Below are positions 23,409 to 34,396 of a stretch of 45,318 bases of DNA, in pieces. Position 1 is the stretch's first letter. Each line of letters starts with the position of its first letter. The position numbers were made by a program, and so were the translations under genes. The notes beneath the pieces are model-generated. The model searched no databases. It saw only the letters and a list, made by a program, of their open reading frames with translations, and had not been told where the DNA came from. Where the stretch lies: positions 1 through 45,318 of the forward strand of contig JAOUBX010000032.1 of NCBI GenBank assembly GCA_029860075.1, given 5' to 3'. This DNA is from Deltaproteobacteria bacterium (lineage in GTDB: Bacteria; Desulfobacterota; JADFVX01).

Positions 23409-25199
23409 TTAATCCGCTTTGGGTATATTGAGGCTGATATTGAGTTCTGTCAGCTGTTCCGCCTGAACCGGCGAAGGCGCATCCGTCATCAGACAGGAAG
23501 CTTTCTGCGTTTTCGGAAAGGCAATGACATCTCTGATACTGTCACTGCCACTCATGATCATAGCAATCCTGTCGAGACCAAGAGCCAGTCCGCCATGGGG
23601 CGGTGCGCCATATTCGAGAGCATCGAGAAGAAAACCGAACTTGGCATTTGCTTCTTCATCTGAAATATTCAAAAGATTAAATATGCGACGCTGCAGGCTC
23701 TGGTCATGAATACGGATACTGCCTCCCCCCACTTCGCTTCCGTTAAGGACAAGGTCATAGGCTTTAGACCTTACCTTTGCCGGTTCGCTTTCAAGTAGCG
23801 CCACTTCTTCATCGAGAGGCGCTGTAAAGGGGTGATGAATAGCTACATGACGTTTTGTTTGACCGTCATACTCAAGGAGAGGAAAATCGACAACCCAGAG
23901 GAAACTGTAACTGTCATCCTTAACAAGCTCAAGTCTTTTTGCCAGTTCGTTCCTGAGCATGCCGAGACTCTCATTAACAATGCCTTTCTTATCACCGCCA
24001 AAGAGAAGCAGGTCACCTGTCTCGGCACCTGTCTTTTCTTTAATCTTTTCAAGTTCTTCATCTTTAAAGAACTTGACGATAGGAGACTGCCACCCCTCTT
24101 CGGTAATCTTTATCCAGGCCATCCCTTTTGCGCCGTAATTACCGACATAGGCCGTCAGCTCATCGAGATCCTTCCTTGAAAAGGTGGCTCCTCCCTTCAC
24201 ATTTATGGCCTTAACAATCCCCCCTTTTTTTACCGCATCGGCAAAGACTTTAAAGCCACAGCCGTCCATAACATCGGATAGATCAACATGTTCGAGTCCG
24301 AACCTGATATCGGGTTTATCGAGACCGTACCTGCTCTCGGCCTCTTCATAAGTCATGACGGGGAAATCGTCAGTCATATCTACCCCATGAACTTCTCTAA
24401 AAAGATGTTTCATAAGCCCTTCCGTAAGCGCCATCACATCTTCCCTGTCGACAAAGGACATTTCCATATCTATCTGGGTAAATTCAGGCTGGCGGTCAGC
24501 CCTTAAATCTTCATCCCTGAAACACTTGACAATCTGGTAATACCTGTCATAGCCGGAAACCATGAGTATTTGTTTAAAAAGCTGGGGCGACTGCGGCAGA
24601 GCATAAAAAGAGCCCCCATTGACACGGCTCGGCACAAGATAGTCCCTGGCGCCTTCAGGTGTGCTCTTGGTGAGCATAGGAGTCTCAATGTCGAGAAACC
24701 CGCTGCCATTAAGGTATTCCCTCGTTGCTGCCGTAATCTTGTGCCTTAATATAAGCCCCTTGGCCACAGAGGGTCTTCTAAGATCAAGAAACCTGTACTT
24801 GAGTCTCAGGTTTTCAGCAATATCGATATTATCTTCTATCATAAATGGAGGCGTTTTAGACTCATTGAGAATCTTGAGTTCTTCTACCATAACTTCTATC
24901 TCACCGGTAGCCAGGTTGGGATTAACGGTCCCCTCCAGCCTGGCCGCTACCTTGCCTCTTACTGCCAGCACATATTCATTTCTTAACTGGTGGGCCTTTT
25001 CATGCACTTCAACATTTACCTCGGGGCTGAAAACAACCTGGGTCAGGCCATTTCTGTCCCTTAAGTCAACAAAAATAACACCCCCATGGTCTCTTCTTCT
25101 CTGGATCCAACCGGTGAGCGTTACTTCTTCACCAATGTTTTTAGCGGTAAGTTCAGCGCAATGATTAGTGCGCCTTAGTTTTCCCATTCCTTCTGCCAA
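23409..25199 (-). CDS. aspS: aspartyl-tRNA synthetase
   Basis: 596 residues, the normal bacterial length. An N-terminal OB-fold ([20 protein letters not shown]) is followed by the class II catalytic core: motif 1 region [20 protein letters not shown], motif 2 in [20 protein letters not shown] and motif 3 [16 protein letters not shown]. The bacterial GAD insertion domain lies between (about 280-420). It charges tRNA-Asp in the cytoplasm. The chosen start is TTG at 25197-25199, because GGAGGA precedes it by 7-8 nt; an ATG four codons later is too close to its purine tract. It stands 260 bp from rseP and may have its own promoter. Confidence 0.96.
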   Translation of the reverse strand: MAEGMGKLRRTNHCAELTAKNIGEEVTLTGWIQRRRDHGGVIFVDLRDRNGLTQVVFSPEVNVEVHEKAHQLRNEYVLAVRGKVAARLEGTVNPNLATGEIEVMVEELKILNESKTPPFMIEDNIDIAENLRLKYRFLDLRRPSVAKGLILRHKITAATREYLNGSGFLDIETPMLTKSTPEGARDYLVPSRVNGGSFYALPQSPQLFKQILMVSGYDRYYQIVKCFRDEDLRADRQPEFTQIDMEMSFVDREDVMALTEGLMKHLFREVHGVDMTDDFPVMTYEEAESRYGLDKPDIRFGLEHVDLSDVMDGCGFKVFADAVKKGGIVKAINVKGGATFSRKDLDELTAYVGNYGAKGMAWIKITEEGWQSPIVKFFKDEELEKIKEKTGAETGDLLLFGGDKKGIVNESLGMLRNELAKRLELVKDDSYSFLWVVDFPLLEYDGQTKRHVAIHHPFTAPLDEEVALLESEPAKVRSKAYDLVLNGSEVGGGSIRIHDQSLQRRIFNLLNISDEEANAKFGFLLDALEYGAPPHGGLALGLDRIAMIMSGSDSIRDVIAFPKTQKASCLMTDAPSPVQAEQLTELNISLNIPKAD

Positions 25200-25237
25200 T
25201 GTCTCTTCCTCCGGCTAATAGTTAAATAGTTTTCATC

Positions 25238-25335
25238 GGTCAAGGGTGCTTTTTCGCAATCTCTGCGTCAATCTTCAGATTTGCTTGTGCGACGTACAGC
25301 AGTATGAATCGGCGAAACCCTTGATTTCCTTGACC
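25238..25335. repeat. candidate interspersed intergenic element bounded by GGTCAAGG/CCTTGACC
   Basis: The rseP-aspS gap holds a 98-bp segment with 8-bp inverted ends (25238-25245 and 25328-25335) and a second CCCTTGA just inside the right end. Internally AATCTTCAGATT makes a small hairpin, and CTGCGTC and GACGTACAG can pair imperfectly. No gene or terminator with a T-run fits. It looks like a mobile or repeated intergenic unit, but only one copy is in the window. Confidence 0.35.
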
Positions 25336-25459
25336 TTGCAAAAAAACCCTCTTTTCCAAATTGAAAACAAAATTTGATCCACCATAGTTGACCGATGGAT
25401 ACTAAAGAATAAATAATCAGCAGACATCAGCTGCTGTCATGTTAAAAAATGTGTCTTAA

Positions 25460-26764
25460 TCAGAACGATATTGCCCGCATAACATCATTGTAGGACACAA
25501 TAAGCATAAGCGTAATGAGTATGGCAAATCCAACCTGCTGGGCTATCTCCCTCGCTTTGGTGCTTACAGGTTTCCTGAGAGCCAGTTCGGCCAGCAGAAA
25601 AAATACGTGCCCCCCGTCGAGTACGGGAATAGGAAGTAAATTGAGCACACCGAGCTGAAGACTGATAAATGCCATAAGATAAATAAGTTCTGAAAGTCCA
25701 GACTCTGCAGCAGCGCCTGTTGCCTGGGCTATCATGATGGGCCCGCCAAGACTTTTAATGGACAGGTTAAAGGTAAAAAGTTTTTTAAGAATATCCAGGG
25801 TTAGCGATGTCAACTCTACGGCCTTATTCATCCCCTCTTTGATTGCGCCGGAAAAACCATATTTAACCATCCGCATCTGTTCACTGCGGCTAATACCGAT
25901 TATCGCTCTCTTGCTCGCTTCATCGATAACAGGCTTTAACTTCAGCTCCAGACTTTTGCCGTCTCTAGCGAGGGAAATTATGGCCTCTTTTTCACCAAGC
26001 TCCTGGATAATGTTGGACATTTCAATCCAGTGCCTTACCTGCCTTCCGTTAATTGCAGTAATAAGGTCCCCTTTAACAAAGCCGGCTTTTTCCGCCGGAA
26101 GGCCCGGACTTATTTCAGCGGCCCTCGCCTCCATAGGATGAAGAATACCGGCATATCCGGCCCCATTGTTCTTCTGCGTGTGAGGCACAAGGTCCACCCG
26201 GCGGGGCAAACCGTTTCGCACAATATCAACAGAAAGCTTGTTTCCGGGACTCGATGTTATTATTGTGATCGCTTTTTCCCAGGTGGCAACCTCTTCACCA
26301 TCGATCTTTCTTATAATATCACCGGGCTCTATCCCTGCATCCATAGCCGGTGAATCATCCATAACCCAGCCTATTTGCACCTCTTCCTTCAAATAGGCGG
26401 GAATATTGACACCCATCATAAACACTAGAGGAAGCAAGAGGAAGGTAAGTATCAGGTTCATAAGGGGACCCGCGATAATAATGGCCATTCGCTGACCCAC
26501 CGGTTTTGAAGCAAATTCGCGCGGATCATTTTCAAGCGCCTCTCCCGGCTCTTCTCCCTTCATCTTCACGTAACCACCCAGTGGAAATGCAGATACCATG
26601 TATTCCGTTTCTCCCCGGGTAAAGGCAAAAAGCTTTGGCCCGAAACCAATGGAAAATTTTTCCACCTTCACATCAAGCTTCTTGGCAACAAGAAAGTGCC
26701 CCAGCTCATGGACAAGGATAAGAAGACCAAGAACGAGAATGAAGGAAATAATTGTTGTCATCAT
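25460..26764 (-). CDS. rseP: RseP-type site-2 zinc metalloprotease
   Basis: 434 residues. The first transmembrane helix bears the zinc motif HELGHF (about 20-25), followed by the membrane-associated hairpin with FPLGGYVKMKGE. Two PDZ domains are visible (about 130-205, IGWVMDDSPAMDAGI; about 205-290, GLPAEKAGFVKGDL). The third catalytic element LLPIPVLDGGH (about 375-385) provides the metal-binding Asp. RseP cleaves transmembrane anti-sigma factors and remnant signal peptides in the inner membrane. It is the last gene of the rpsB-to-rseP operon, 6 bp after dxr, and the family order cdsA-dxr-rseP is classical. Confidence 0.95.
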   Translation of the reverse strand: MMTTIISFILVLGLLILVHELGHFLVAKKLDVKVEKFSIGFGPKLFAFTRGETEYMVSAFPLGGYVKMKGEEPGEALENDPREFASKPVGQRMAIIIAGPLMNLILTFLLLPLVFMMGVNIPAYLKEEVQIGWVMDDSPAMDAGIEPGDIIRKIDGEEVATWEKAITIITSSPGNKLSVDIVRNGLPRRVDLVPHTQKNNGAGYAGILHPMEARAAEISPGLPAEKAGFVKGDLITAINGRQVRHWIEMSNIIQELGEKEAIISLARDGKSLELKLKPVIDEASKRAIIGISRSEQMRMVKYGFSGAIKEGMNKAVELTSLTLDILKKLFTFNLSIKSLGGPIMIAQATGAAAESGLSELIYLMAFISLQLGVLNLLPIPVLDGGHVFFLLAELALRKPVSTKAREIAQQVGFAILITLMLIVSYNDVMRAISF

Positions 26765-26770
26765 CAGGAA

Positions 26771-27943
26771 TTAAACCTCTCTTTTCATTTGATCGATAGC
26801 AGCTTTAGCCTCTTTTCGGCCCCAGAGATCCGCTTTCAGCACATCGTCAATATTCTCTGGTTCAGTGACTTTATGATTTGAAAGCACCCTTTCAATAATC
26901 TGTGGAATATGCAGAAAGCCTATTTTCTCTTCAAGAAAGGCTTCGACGGCAATCTCGTTTGACGAACTGGCAACAGCCGGCGCCGTACCTCCCATTTCAA
27001 GGGCCCTGTAACAGAGTTTGAGGGCCGGGAATCTCTCCGTATCAGGTTCTTCAAATGTAAGCCCCCCCTTGACACCCAGGTCGAGAGACCTTACTCCCGT
27101 ATGGAGCCTCTCGGGCCATGACAGAGCATAGGCAATGGGACCCTTCATATCAGGCATGCCAAGCTGGGCAACGACAGAACCATCGACATATTCCACCATG
27201 GAGTGAATAATACTCTCGGGATGAATGATGACATCTATCATCTCTGAAGAAACATCAAAAAGCCATTTTGCCTCTATTACCTCAAGCCCCTTATTCATGA
27301 GTGTCGCCGAATCGATAGTAATTTTACTTCCCATAGACCAGGTAGGATGATTAAGTGCATCGCCGGCAGTAACGCTTTCAAGCTCTGCCCTGCTTTTTTT
27401 CCTGAAAGGTCCCCCAGAGGCAGTAAGAATGAGTCGCTTCACATCTTCCTTTCGCTGACCCGAAAGAGACTGGAAAATCGCACTATGTTCGCTGTCTACA
27501 GGAAAAACCTTACACCCCTTTTTTTCAGCTTCCTTCATAAAAATGCTTCCGGCAGCAACAAGGGTCTCCTTATTGGCAAGGGCAATGTCCTTACCGGCTT
27601 TAACAGCAGCATAGGTCGGCACAAGCCCTGCCGAACCGACAATGGCGGAAAGAACCATATCCACATCATCTCTTGTGGCTATTTCAATGAGGCCTTCTGT
27701 TCCCCATACAATTTTCGTCCCTTTGAGAGAGGAATCTTTAGAAAGTTCTCTTGCCTTCTCTTCATCCATGATGCAGGCAATTTTGGGACGATGGAAAAAA
27801 ATCTGTTTTTTAAGCTCTGAGGCATTTCCCCATGCCGTCATACCCGTCACTTCAAAACGATCCCTGTAGCGGTCAAGAACATCGAGAGCGCTTATCCCGA
27901 TTGAACCGGTTGAACCGAGTATGGCAATTCTTTTTCCGGACAC
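26771..27943 (-). CDS. dxr: 1-deoxy-D-xylulose 5-phosphate reductoisomerase
   Basis: 390 residues. NADPH-binding ILGSTGSIGISALDVL is at about 8-23, ALANKETLVAAG near 123, the metal site VDSEHSAIFQ near 150, substrate loop ASGGPF near 185 and the flexible HPTWSMGSKITIDSATLMNKG region near 210-230. It commits DXP to the MEP isoprenoid pathway, which supplies undecaprenyl phosphate precursors handled by neighbouring uppS. It lies 6 bp downstream of cdsA. Confidence 0.96.
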   Translation of the reverse strand: MSGKRIAILGSTGSIGISALDVLDRYRDRFEVTGMTAWGNASELKKQIFFHRPKIACIMDEEKARELSKDSSLKGTKIVWGTEGLIEIATRDDVDMVLSAIVGSAGLVPTYAAVKAGKDIALANKETLVAAGSIFMKEAEKKGCKVFPVDSEHSAIFQSLSGQRKEDVKRLILTASGGPFRKKSRAELESVTAGDALNHPTWSMGSKITIDSATLMNKGLEVIEAKWLFDVSSEMIDVIIHPESIIHSMVEYVDGSVVAQLGMPDMKGPIAYALSWPERLHTGVRSLDLGVKGGLTFEEPDTERFPALKLCYRALEMGGTAPAVASSSNEIAVEAFLEEKIGFLHIPQIIERVLSNHKVTEPENIDDVLKADLWGRKEAKAAIDQMKREV

Positions 27944-27949
27944 CCTTTC

Positions 27950-28765
27950 TTAACCCTCCAGACCGTATCTCATGACGGCAAAATAATAAAGGACAGGCGC
28001 TGAAAACATGATACTGTCAAGCCTGTCGAGAAAGCCCCCGTGACCGGGAATTAACCCTCCCGAATCCTTAATATTGCTTGACCTCTTCATCATGGATTCC
28101 GTCAGATCTCCCAGGGGTCCCACAATACCAATAATGGCTGCCATAAGAATACAGTCAAAAAAAGCGACATGAGGAAAGAAAAACACTTTGAAGAAGAGAC
28201 CACCTGTAATGCCACCAAAAAAGCCGCCAATCCATCCTTCCACACTTTTTTTAGGACTTATCTCAGGGTAGAGTCTCTTTTTTCCCAGATGGACACCGGA
28301 AAAATAGGCCGCCGTGTCACCTCCCCAGGTAATAAAGAAGAGGAACAGTATCCAGAGGTGGCCGTAATGGAGACCTCTTAAAAGAACCAGATAAGAGAGG
28401 AGAAAAACAACATAAAGAACAGAAAGACATAAAAAAGCGGTTTCATTAATGACACCGCTTAACTCTTTGCCCCTTAAAAGCCTGATTAGAAAAAGGAGAA
28501 TCACTCCTCCGGCGATAATCCCCGACATTTGGGAAAAGTCACCCATATAAGCAGCAATCAGGATGAAGGTTCCCCACAAAAAACCGAAAAGCTTTAACTC
28601 TTTCGTCAGCAGGGTAATATTAAATGAATAAAATTCGTAGAGGGCCAGACAGGCGGCAACAAAAACCAGTACAAAAAAATAAAAAGGTGTTCCTTTTGCC
28701 AGAATATAAATAAAAAGCGGGAGAAACAGGGCTGCCGAAATGAGTCTTTTTCCTAGCGCGCTCAA
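27950..28765 (-). CDS. cdsA: phosphatidate cytidylyltransferase
   Basis: 271 residues of a polytopic membrane protein with about seven or eight hydrophobic helices. The C-terminal CDP-diglyceride signature is visible in SPKKSVEGWIGGFFGG and in GDLTESMMKRSSNIKDSG followed by HGGFLDRLDS. It makes CDP-diacylglycerol from phosphatidic acid and CTP in the inner membrane. Its start overlaps the uppS stop by 4 bp. Confidence 0.95.
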   Translation of the reverse strand: MSALGKRLISAALFLPLFIYILAKGTPFYFFVLVFVAACLALYEFYSFNITLLTKELKLFGFLWGTFILIAAYMGDFSQMSGIIAGGVILLFLIRLLRGKELSGVINETAFLCLSVLYVVFLLSYLVLLRGLHYGHLWILFLFFITWGGDTAAYFSGVHLGKKRLYPEISPKKSVEGWIGGFFGGITGGLFFKVFFFPHVAFFDCILMAAIIGIVGPLGDLTESMMKRSSNIKDSGGLIPGHGGFLDRLDSIMFSAPVLYYFAVMRYGLEG

Positions 28766-29511
28766 TTTGGCTTTACCTCTGGTGTCACCTGGTCGCTCGT
28801 CTTGCCGAATCTTCTCTCTCTTGACTGATAATCCTTAATAGCGAGAAGAAGGTCCGCTTCACCAAAGTCAGGCCACAGCGTATCGGAAAAATAGAGTTCC
28901 GTATAGGCGCTTTGCCACAAGAGAAAGTTGCTCAACCTCATTTCACCACTCGTTCTAATGAGAAGATCAGGATCGGGGATACCTGCCGTCAGGAGATTTT
29001 CCGTGAACAGATTTTCCGTAATATGCTGAGGAGCGAGGTCTCCAGTCTTCACCTTTTCTGCCAGTAACCGGCAAGAATACAGTATCTCATCCCTTCCACC
29101 ATAACTGAGCGCAAGATTTAGAACCATTCCCTTATTGCCGGACGTCTTTGCTATTGTATCCTGAAGTACACCCCTCTCCTTGTCGGGAATATCTTCGATT
29201 TTTCCCACCGTAACAAGCCTGATACCGTTATCCATCATCATGGGCAATTCAGACTTTAAATATTTGCCGAGCAGCGTCATCAGGGCCTTGATCTCTTCAG
29301 GCGGTCTTTTCCAGTTTTCCGTCGAAAAAGCATACAGCGTAAGGTATTTGACGCCTATCTCACGGGCAGCAGTGACAACTTCCTTTACGGCATCCATCCC
29401 CTTTCTGTGACCGTTAATGCGGTTAAGGAGACGCTTTCGCGCCCATCTGCCGTTACCATCCATTATAATGGCTATGTGCCGGGGAATATTATCTTTCTCA
29501 AGTTCTGTCAT
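28762..29511 (-). CDS. uppS: isoprenyl (undecaprenyl diphosphate) transferase
   Basis: 249 residues from the ATG at 29511. The catalytic start IPRHIAIIMDGNGRWARKR contains the Asp of MDGNGRWA, then the GHRKG diphosphate site, LYAFSTENWKRP, and the C-terminal IRTSGEMRLSNFLLWQ with YTELYFSDTLWPDF. This cis-prenyltransferase makes the lipid carrier for peptidoglycan and O-antigen. A longer frame (to 29592) exists, but the extra 27 residues have no family resemblance. Neither start has a good ribosome site, so the exact amino terminus is uncertain. Confidence 0.93.
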   Translation of the reverse strand: MTELEKDNIPRHIAIIMDGNGRWARKRLLNRINGHRKGMDAVKEVVTAAREIGVKYLTLYAFSTENWKRPPEEIKALMTLLGKYLKSELPMMMDNGIRLVTVGKIEDIPDKERGVLQDTIAKTSGNKGMVLNLALSYGGRDEILYSCRLLAEKVKTGDLAPQHITENLFTENLLTAGIPDPDLLIRTSGEMRLSNFLLWQSAYTELYFSDTLWPDFGEADLLLAIKDYQSRERRFGKTSDQVTPEVKPN

Positions 29512-29612
29512 GTTATAAGCATTTACAGTGCAATAGCTATCTGGCAAAAAAGCGCCGTTTTGGAGGCAGGATTCTACAGGGATTAGAACCAATGAAAAAA
29601 CAGGGGTGAGAT

Positions 29613-31548
<1,936 letters not shown>

Positions 31549-31566
31549 CAAAAAGCCTCCAATCAA

Positions 31567-32400
31567 TTACTCTACAGACTCAGCTGCCGCAATTTCTTCT
31601 TTAGTCTCTGTTTCTTTAGCCCTCCGGGGAGCCGACTCTTCAGCAGCTTCCGGCGCTTCCGCCACTTCTTCTGCCGCCTCACCTGAATCGTCTGATTCAC
31701 TCATGAGCTTCTCCTGGTAAGTGTTGGCGCCGTCAATACAGGCATCGGCAACTTTCTGGCAGAAAAGTTTGATGGCCCTGATGGCATCATCATTACCGGG
31801 AATAATATGGTCGATCACATCGGGATCACAGTTAGAATCAACAATGGCCGCAATAGGAATACCGAGTTTCCTTGCTTCCGTGACGGCAATGGATTCTTTC
31901 TTGGGATCAACAACGAACAGAAGCCCGGGAAGACCATTCATGTCCTTGATTCCACCGATAGTCTTTTCAAGCTTTTCTCTCTCTTTTTCCAGTTTAAGCG
32001 TTTCCTTCTTGGTAAGAAGATCATAAGTGCCGTCTTCCTTCATACGCTCAAGTTCCTTAAGCCTTTCAATACTGCCCTTGACAGTACTAAAGTTTGTCAG
32101 CATTCCACCGAGCCATCGGTTGTTAACGTAAAACATGCCGGCCCTTTCTGCCTCTTCCTTAACAGAATCCATAGCCTGCCTTTTGGTACCGACAAAAAGC
32201 ACCTGCTTCCCGCCGGCAACTTCGTCCCGAATGATTTCCATGGTATTGTTAAACATTTTTACCGTCTGCTGGAGATCGATAATATATATGCCATTTCTTG
32301 CACAGAATATATAGGGCTTCATTTTCGGGTTCCACCTGTTTGTCTGGTGCCCGAAATGAACCCCCGTCTCCAAAAGTTCTTTCATTGTAACTGGTGTCAT
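31567..32400 (-). CDS. rpsB: 30S ribosomal protein S2
   Basis: 277 residues. [20 protein letters not shown] opens the protein and signature [19 protein letters not shown] is near 180-200. A poorly conserved acidic tail of about 45 residues ([17 protein letters not shown]) extends beyond the folded domain, longer than the E. coli form. It is first in the operon running to rseP. AAGGAG lies 6-7 nt before the ATG. Confidence 0.97.
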   Translation of the reverse strand: MTPVTMKELLETGVHFGHQTNRWNPKMKPYIFCARNGIYIIDLQQTVKMFNNTMEIIRDEVAGGKQVLFVGTKRQAMDSVKEEAERAGMFYVNNRWLGGMLTNFSTVKGSIERLKELERMKEDGTYDLLTKKETLKLEKEREKLEKTIGGIKDMNGLPGLLFVVDPKKESIAVTEARKLGIPIAAIVDSNCDPDVIDHIIPGNDDAIRAIKLFCQKVADACIDGANTYQEKLMSESDDSGEAAEEVAEAPEAAEESAPRRAKETETKEEIAAAESVE

Positions 32401-32449
32401 CTTTTTCTCCTTTTTTTGGTTTTTCCGCCGCCATGCGTCAAAGCATTTC

Positions 32450-32485
32450 GACCGGCCTTTACGCTGTGTTTAAAGGACCCCGGTC
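32450..32485 (-). promoter_or_regulatory. hairpin in the rpsB leader
   Basis: On the minus strand GACCGG and CCTTT pair with AAAGG and CCGGTC around an 11-nt loop, with GGT bulged on one side. It lies about 50 nt upstream of the rpsB ATG. This is a candidate ribosomal-protein autoregulatory leader, but I cannot match it to a named family. Confidence 0.4.
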
Positions 32486-32647
32486 AAAACTGGCAAGGCG
32501 TGTGAGATTATTTACAAGCTTGTGAAGATAACATGAAGCCATTGAATTTGCAAGATTTTTTTATCAGCCAAAACGCTATCAATCCACTCCCTGCCAATTA
32601 TTTGCCACTTAAAACACGTCAAACAAAAAAAATGCCTTCCCTCCCCC

Positions 32648-32676
32648 TTGACAAGCTATTTTACAATAATTATTTT
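32648..32676 (+). promoter_or_regulatory. promoter of the ABC exporter operon
   Basis: TTGACA (32648-32653), 17 bp, TATTTT (32671-32676). Predicted start near 32683, about 35 nt before the ATG at 32718. Perfect -35, weaker -10. Confidence 0.5.
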
Positions 32677-32717
32677 TTATCATTATCACTGCAACAAAGA
32701 GAAAGGTGGAGGTATCT

Positions 32718-33659
32718 ATGAATCAAACAGAGTATCCATGTATAGAAGTAACGGGTCTTACCAAAAACTTCGGCCCCATCAAAGCCGTCGACAACATCTC
32801 CTTTAAGGTAAGCAAAGGGGAGGTCTTTGGCTTTCTCGGCCCCAATGGTGCCGGAAAATCAACAACCATGAAAATGATCACGTCCTTTATAACACCTACA
32901 TCAGGCTCCGTATCTATCCTCGGCACAAACATATCGGAAGCGCCGATGGCAGCAAAAAAGAAGGTAGGTTATCTTCCCGAAAGCGCTGCTCTCTACCCGG
33001 ATATGAAGGTTCTCGACTTTCTCAACTTTATTAGAGATATAAGGCAGCTTGAGGGCAAGGCGCCAGTGGAAAGAGTGGTAAAATTATGCGCGCTCCAATC
33101 CGTCCTCGATCAGCGGATTGAAACCCTCTCAAAAGGCTTTAAAAGAAGAGTGGCCCTGGCCCAGGCAATTATCCATGACCCTGAAGTGCTCATTATGGAC
33201 GAACCCACAGACGGCCTTGATCCCAATCAGAAAGCGGGTGTTAGAAAACTGATAAAAGAGATGGCAAAGGACAAGATCATCATTCTCTCCACCCACATCC
33301 TTGAGGAAGTAGAGGCCCTTTGCACAAGAGCGGTTGTCATTTCGGAAGGGAAGATAAGATTTGACGGAACCCCTGATGAGTTCAGGATGCAATCAAAAAA
33401 GCACAATGCGGTAACAATCAAACTGCATAGCAAAGCCGAAGATGACCACCTTACAAAGCTGCTATCTTTTCCAGGAGTGGAAGAGACTGAAAAAACAGAT
33501 GAAAAAACAATCACCGTTTATCCCAGGGCAAAACAAAACATATCTCATGAAGTGATACTCTTTGCCAACGAAAATGGCTGGGATATTGATGAAGTTTCAC
33601 TCAGCCAGGGCGATATGAACGAAGTATTCAGAACAATTACGGAAGGAGGAAGAGCATGA
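32718..33659 (+). CDS. ABC transporter ATP-binding protein (GldA-like)
   Basis: 313 residues. Walker A is GFLGPNGAGKST (about 41-52), Q-loop VGYLPESAALYPDM, signature TLSKGFKRRVALAQA, Walker B VLIMDEPTDGLDP and H-loop ILSTHILEEV; a C-terminal regulatory extension follows (about 215-313). The ATG at 32718 is preferred over an in-frame GTG at 32706 because GGTGGAGG stands 5-6 nt before it. It drives the two-gene permease/auxiliary set immediately downstream, overlapping it by 4 bp. The order ATPase, ABC-2 permease, GldG-like, DUF4340-like is a recurring exporter cassette whose substrate is not settled. Confidence 0.93.
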   Translation: MNQTEYPCIEVTGLTKNFGPIKAVDNISFKVSKGEVFGFLGPNGAGKSTTMKMITSFITPTSGSVSILGTNISEAPMAAKKKVGYLPESAALYPDMKVLDFLNFIRDIRQLEGKAPVERVVKLCALQSVLDQRIETLSKGFKRRVALAQAIIHDPEVLIMDEPTDGLDPNQKAGVRKLIKEMAKDKIIILSTHILEEVEALCTRAVVISEGKIRFDGTPDEFRMQSKKHNAVTIKLHSKAEDDHLTKLLSFPGVEETEKTDEKTITVYPRAKQNISHEVILFANENGWDIDEVSLSQGDMNEVFRTITEGGRA

Positions 33660-34387
33660 CAAAAGGATTCATAACCATATTAAAAAGAGAACTGGCAAGC
33701 TATTTTGCAACACCCGTAGCCTATGTTTTCATTATTATATTCCTCGTTATGGCGGGGTTTCTCACTTTCAATATCGGCAACTTCTTTGAAACTCACCAGG
33801 CAGATTTAAGACCCTTTTTCAGTTGGCACCCCTGGCTATATCTCTTTTTCGTGCCTGCCGTGGCAATGAGATTATGGACGGAAGAACGAAGGTCCGGCAC
33901 CATTGAGCTGCTGCTCACCATGCCTGTCTCCATGATCGATGCCGTAGCCGGAAAGTTTGTTGCTGCCTGGATCATTGTGGCCATATCTCTCTTCCTCACC
34001 TTTCCCATGATATTCACCGTTACCTATCTGGGCGAACCGGACATGGGCGTCATCATCACCGGTTATATGGGAAGCCTTTTAATGGCAGGCGCCTATCTTG
34101 CCATAGGAAGCTGCTTTTCAGCGCTTGTAAAAAGCCAGGTAGTGAGTTTCATCATTAGCGTCGTCACCATTTTTCTTCTCATGGTTGCAGGCATGGCCTC
34201 TCTCTGGATGCCCTCTTTTATTCCCTCACTGGCATCAGATGCGCTGGGAACCTTAAGTCTTCTCAATCATTTCGATTCAATCCAGAGAGGTGTTATCGAT
34301 TTGAGAGATCTTATTTATTACACCACAATCATCATTTTTTCCTTAGTCATTTCTTCTCTTATCATCGAAGAGAAGAAAGCTATATAG
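33656..34387 (+). CDS. ABC-2 type permease (GldF-like)
   Basis: 243 residues with about six transmembrane helices. The family-specific stretch RLWTEERRSGTIELLLTMPV (about 77-96) lies in the first cytoplasmic loop and is typical of GldF/NosY-type permeases. Its amino terminus KGFITILKRELASYFATPVA is equally characteristic. It overlaps the ATPase gene by 4 bp and the next gene starts 9 bp after it. Membrane subunit of the exporter; substrate unknown. Confidence 0.93.
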   Translation: MTKGFITILKRELASYFATPVAYVFIIIFLVMAGFLTFNIGNFFETHQADLRPFFSWHPWLYLFFVPAVAMRLWTEERRSGTIELLLTMPVSMIDAVAGKFVAAWIIVAISLFLTFPMIFTVTYLGEPDMGVIITGYMGSLLMAGAYLAIGSCFSALVKSQVVSFIISVVTIFLLMVAGMASLWMPSFIPSLASDALGTLSLLNHFDSIQRGVIDLRDLIYYTTIIIFSLVISSLIIEEKKAI

Positions 34388-34396
34388 GAGGCCCTT

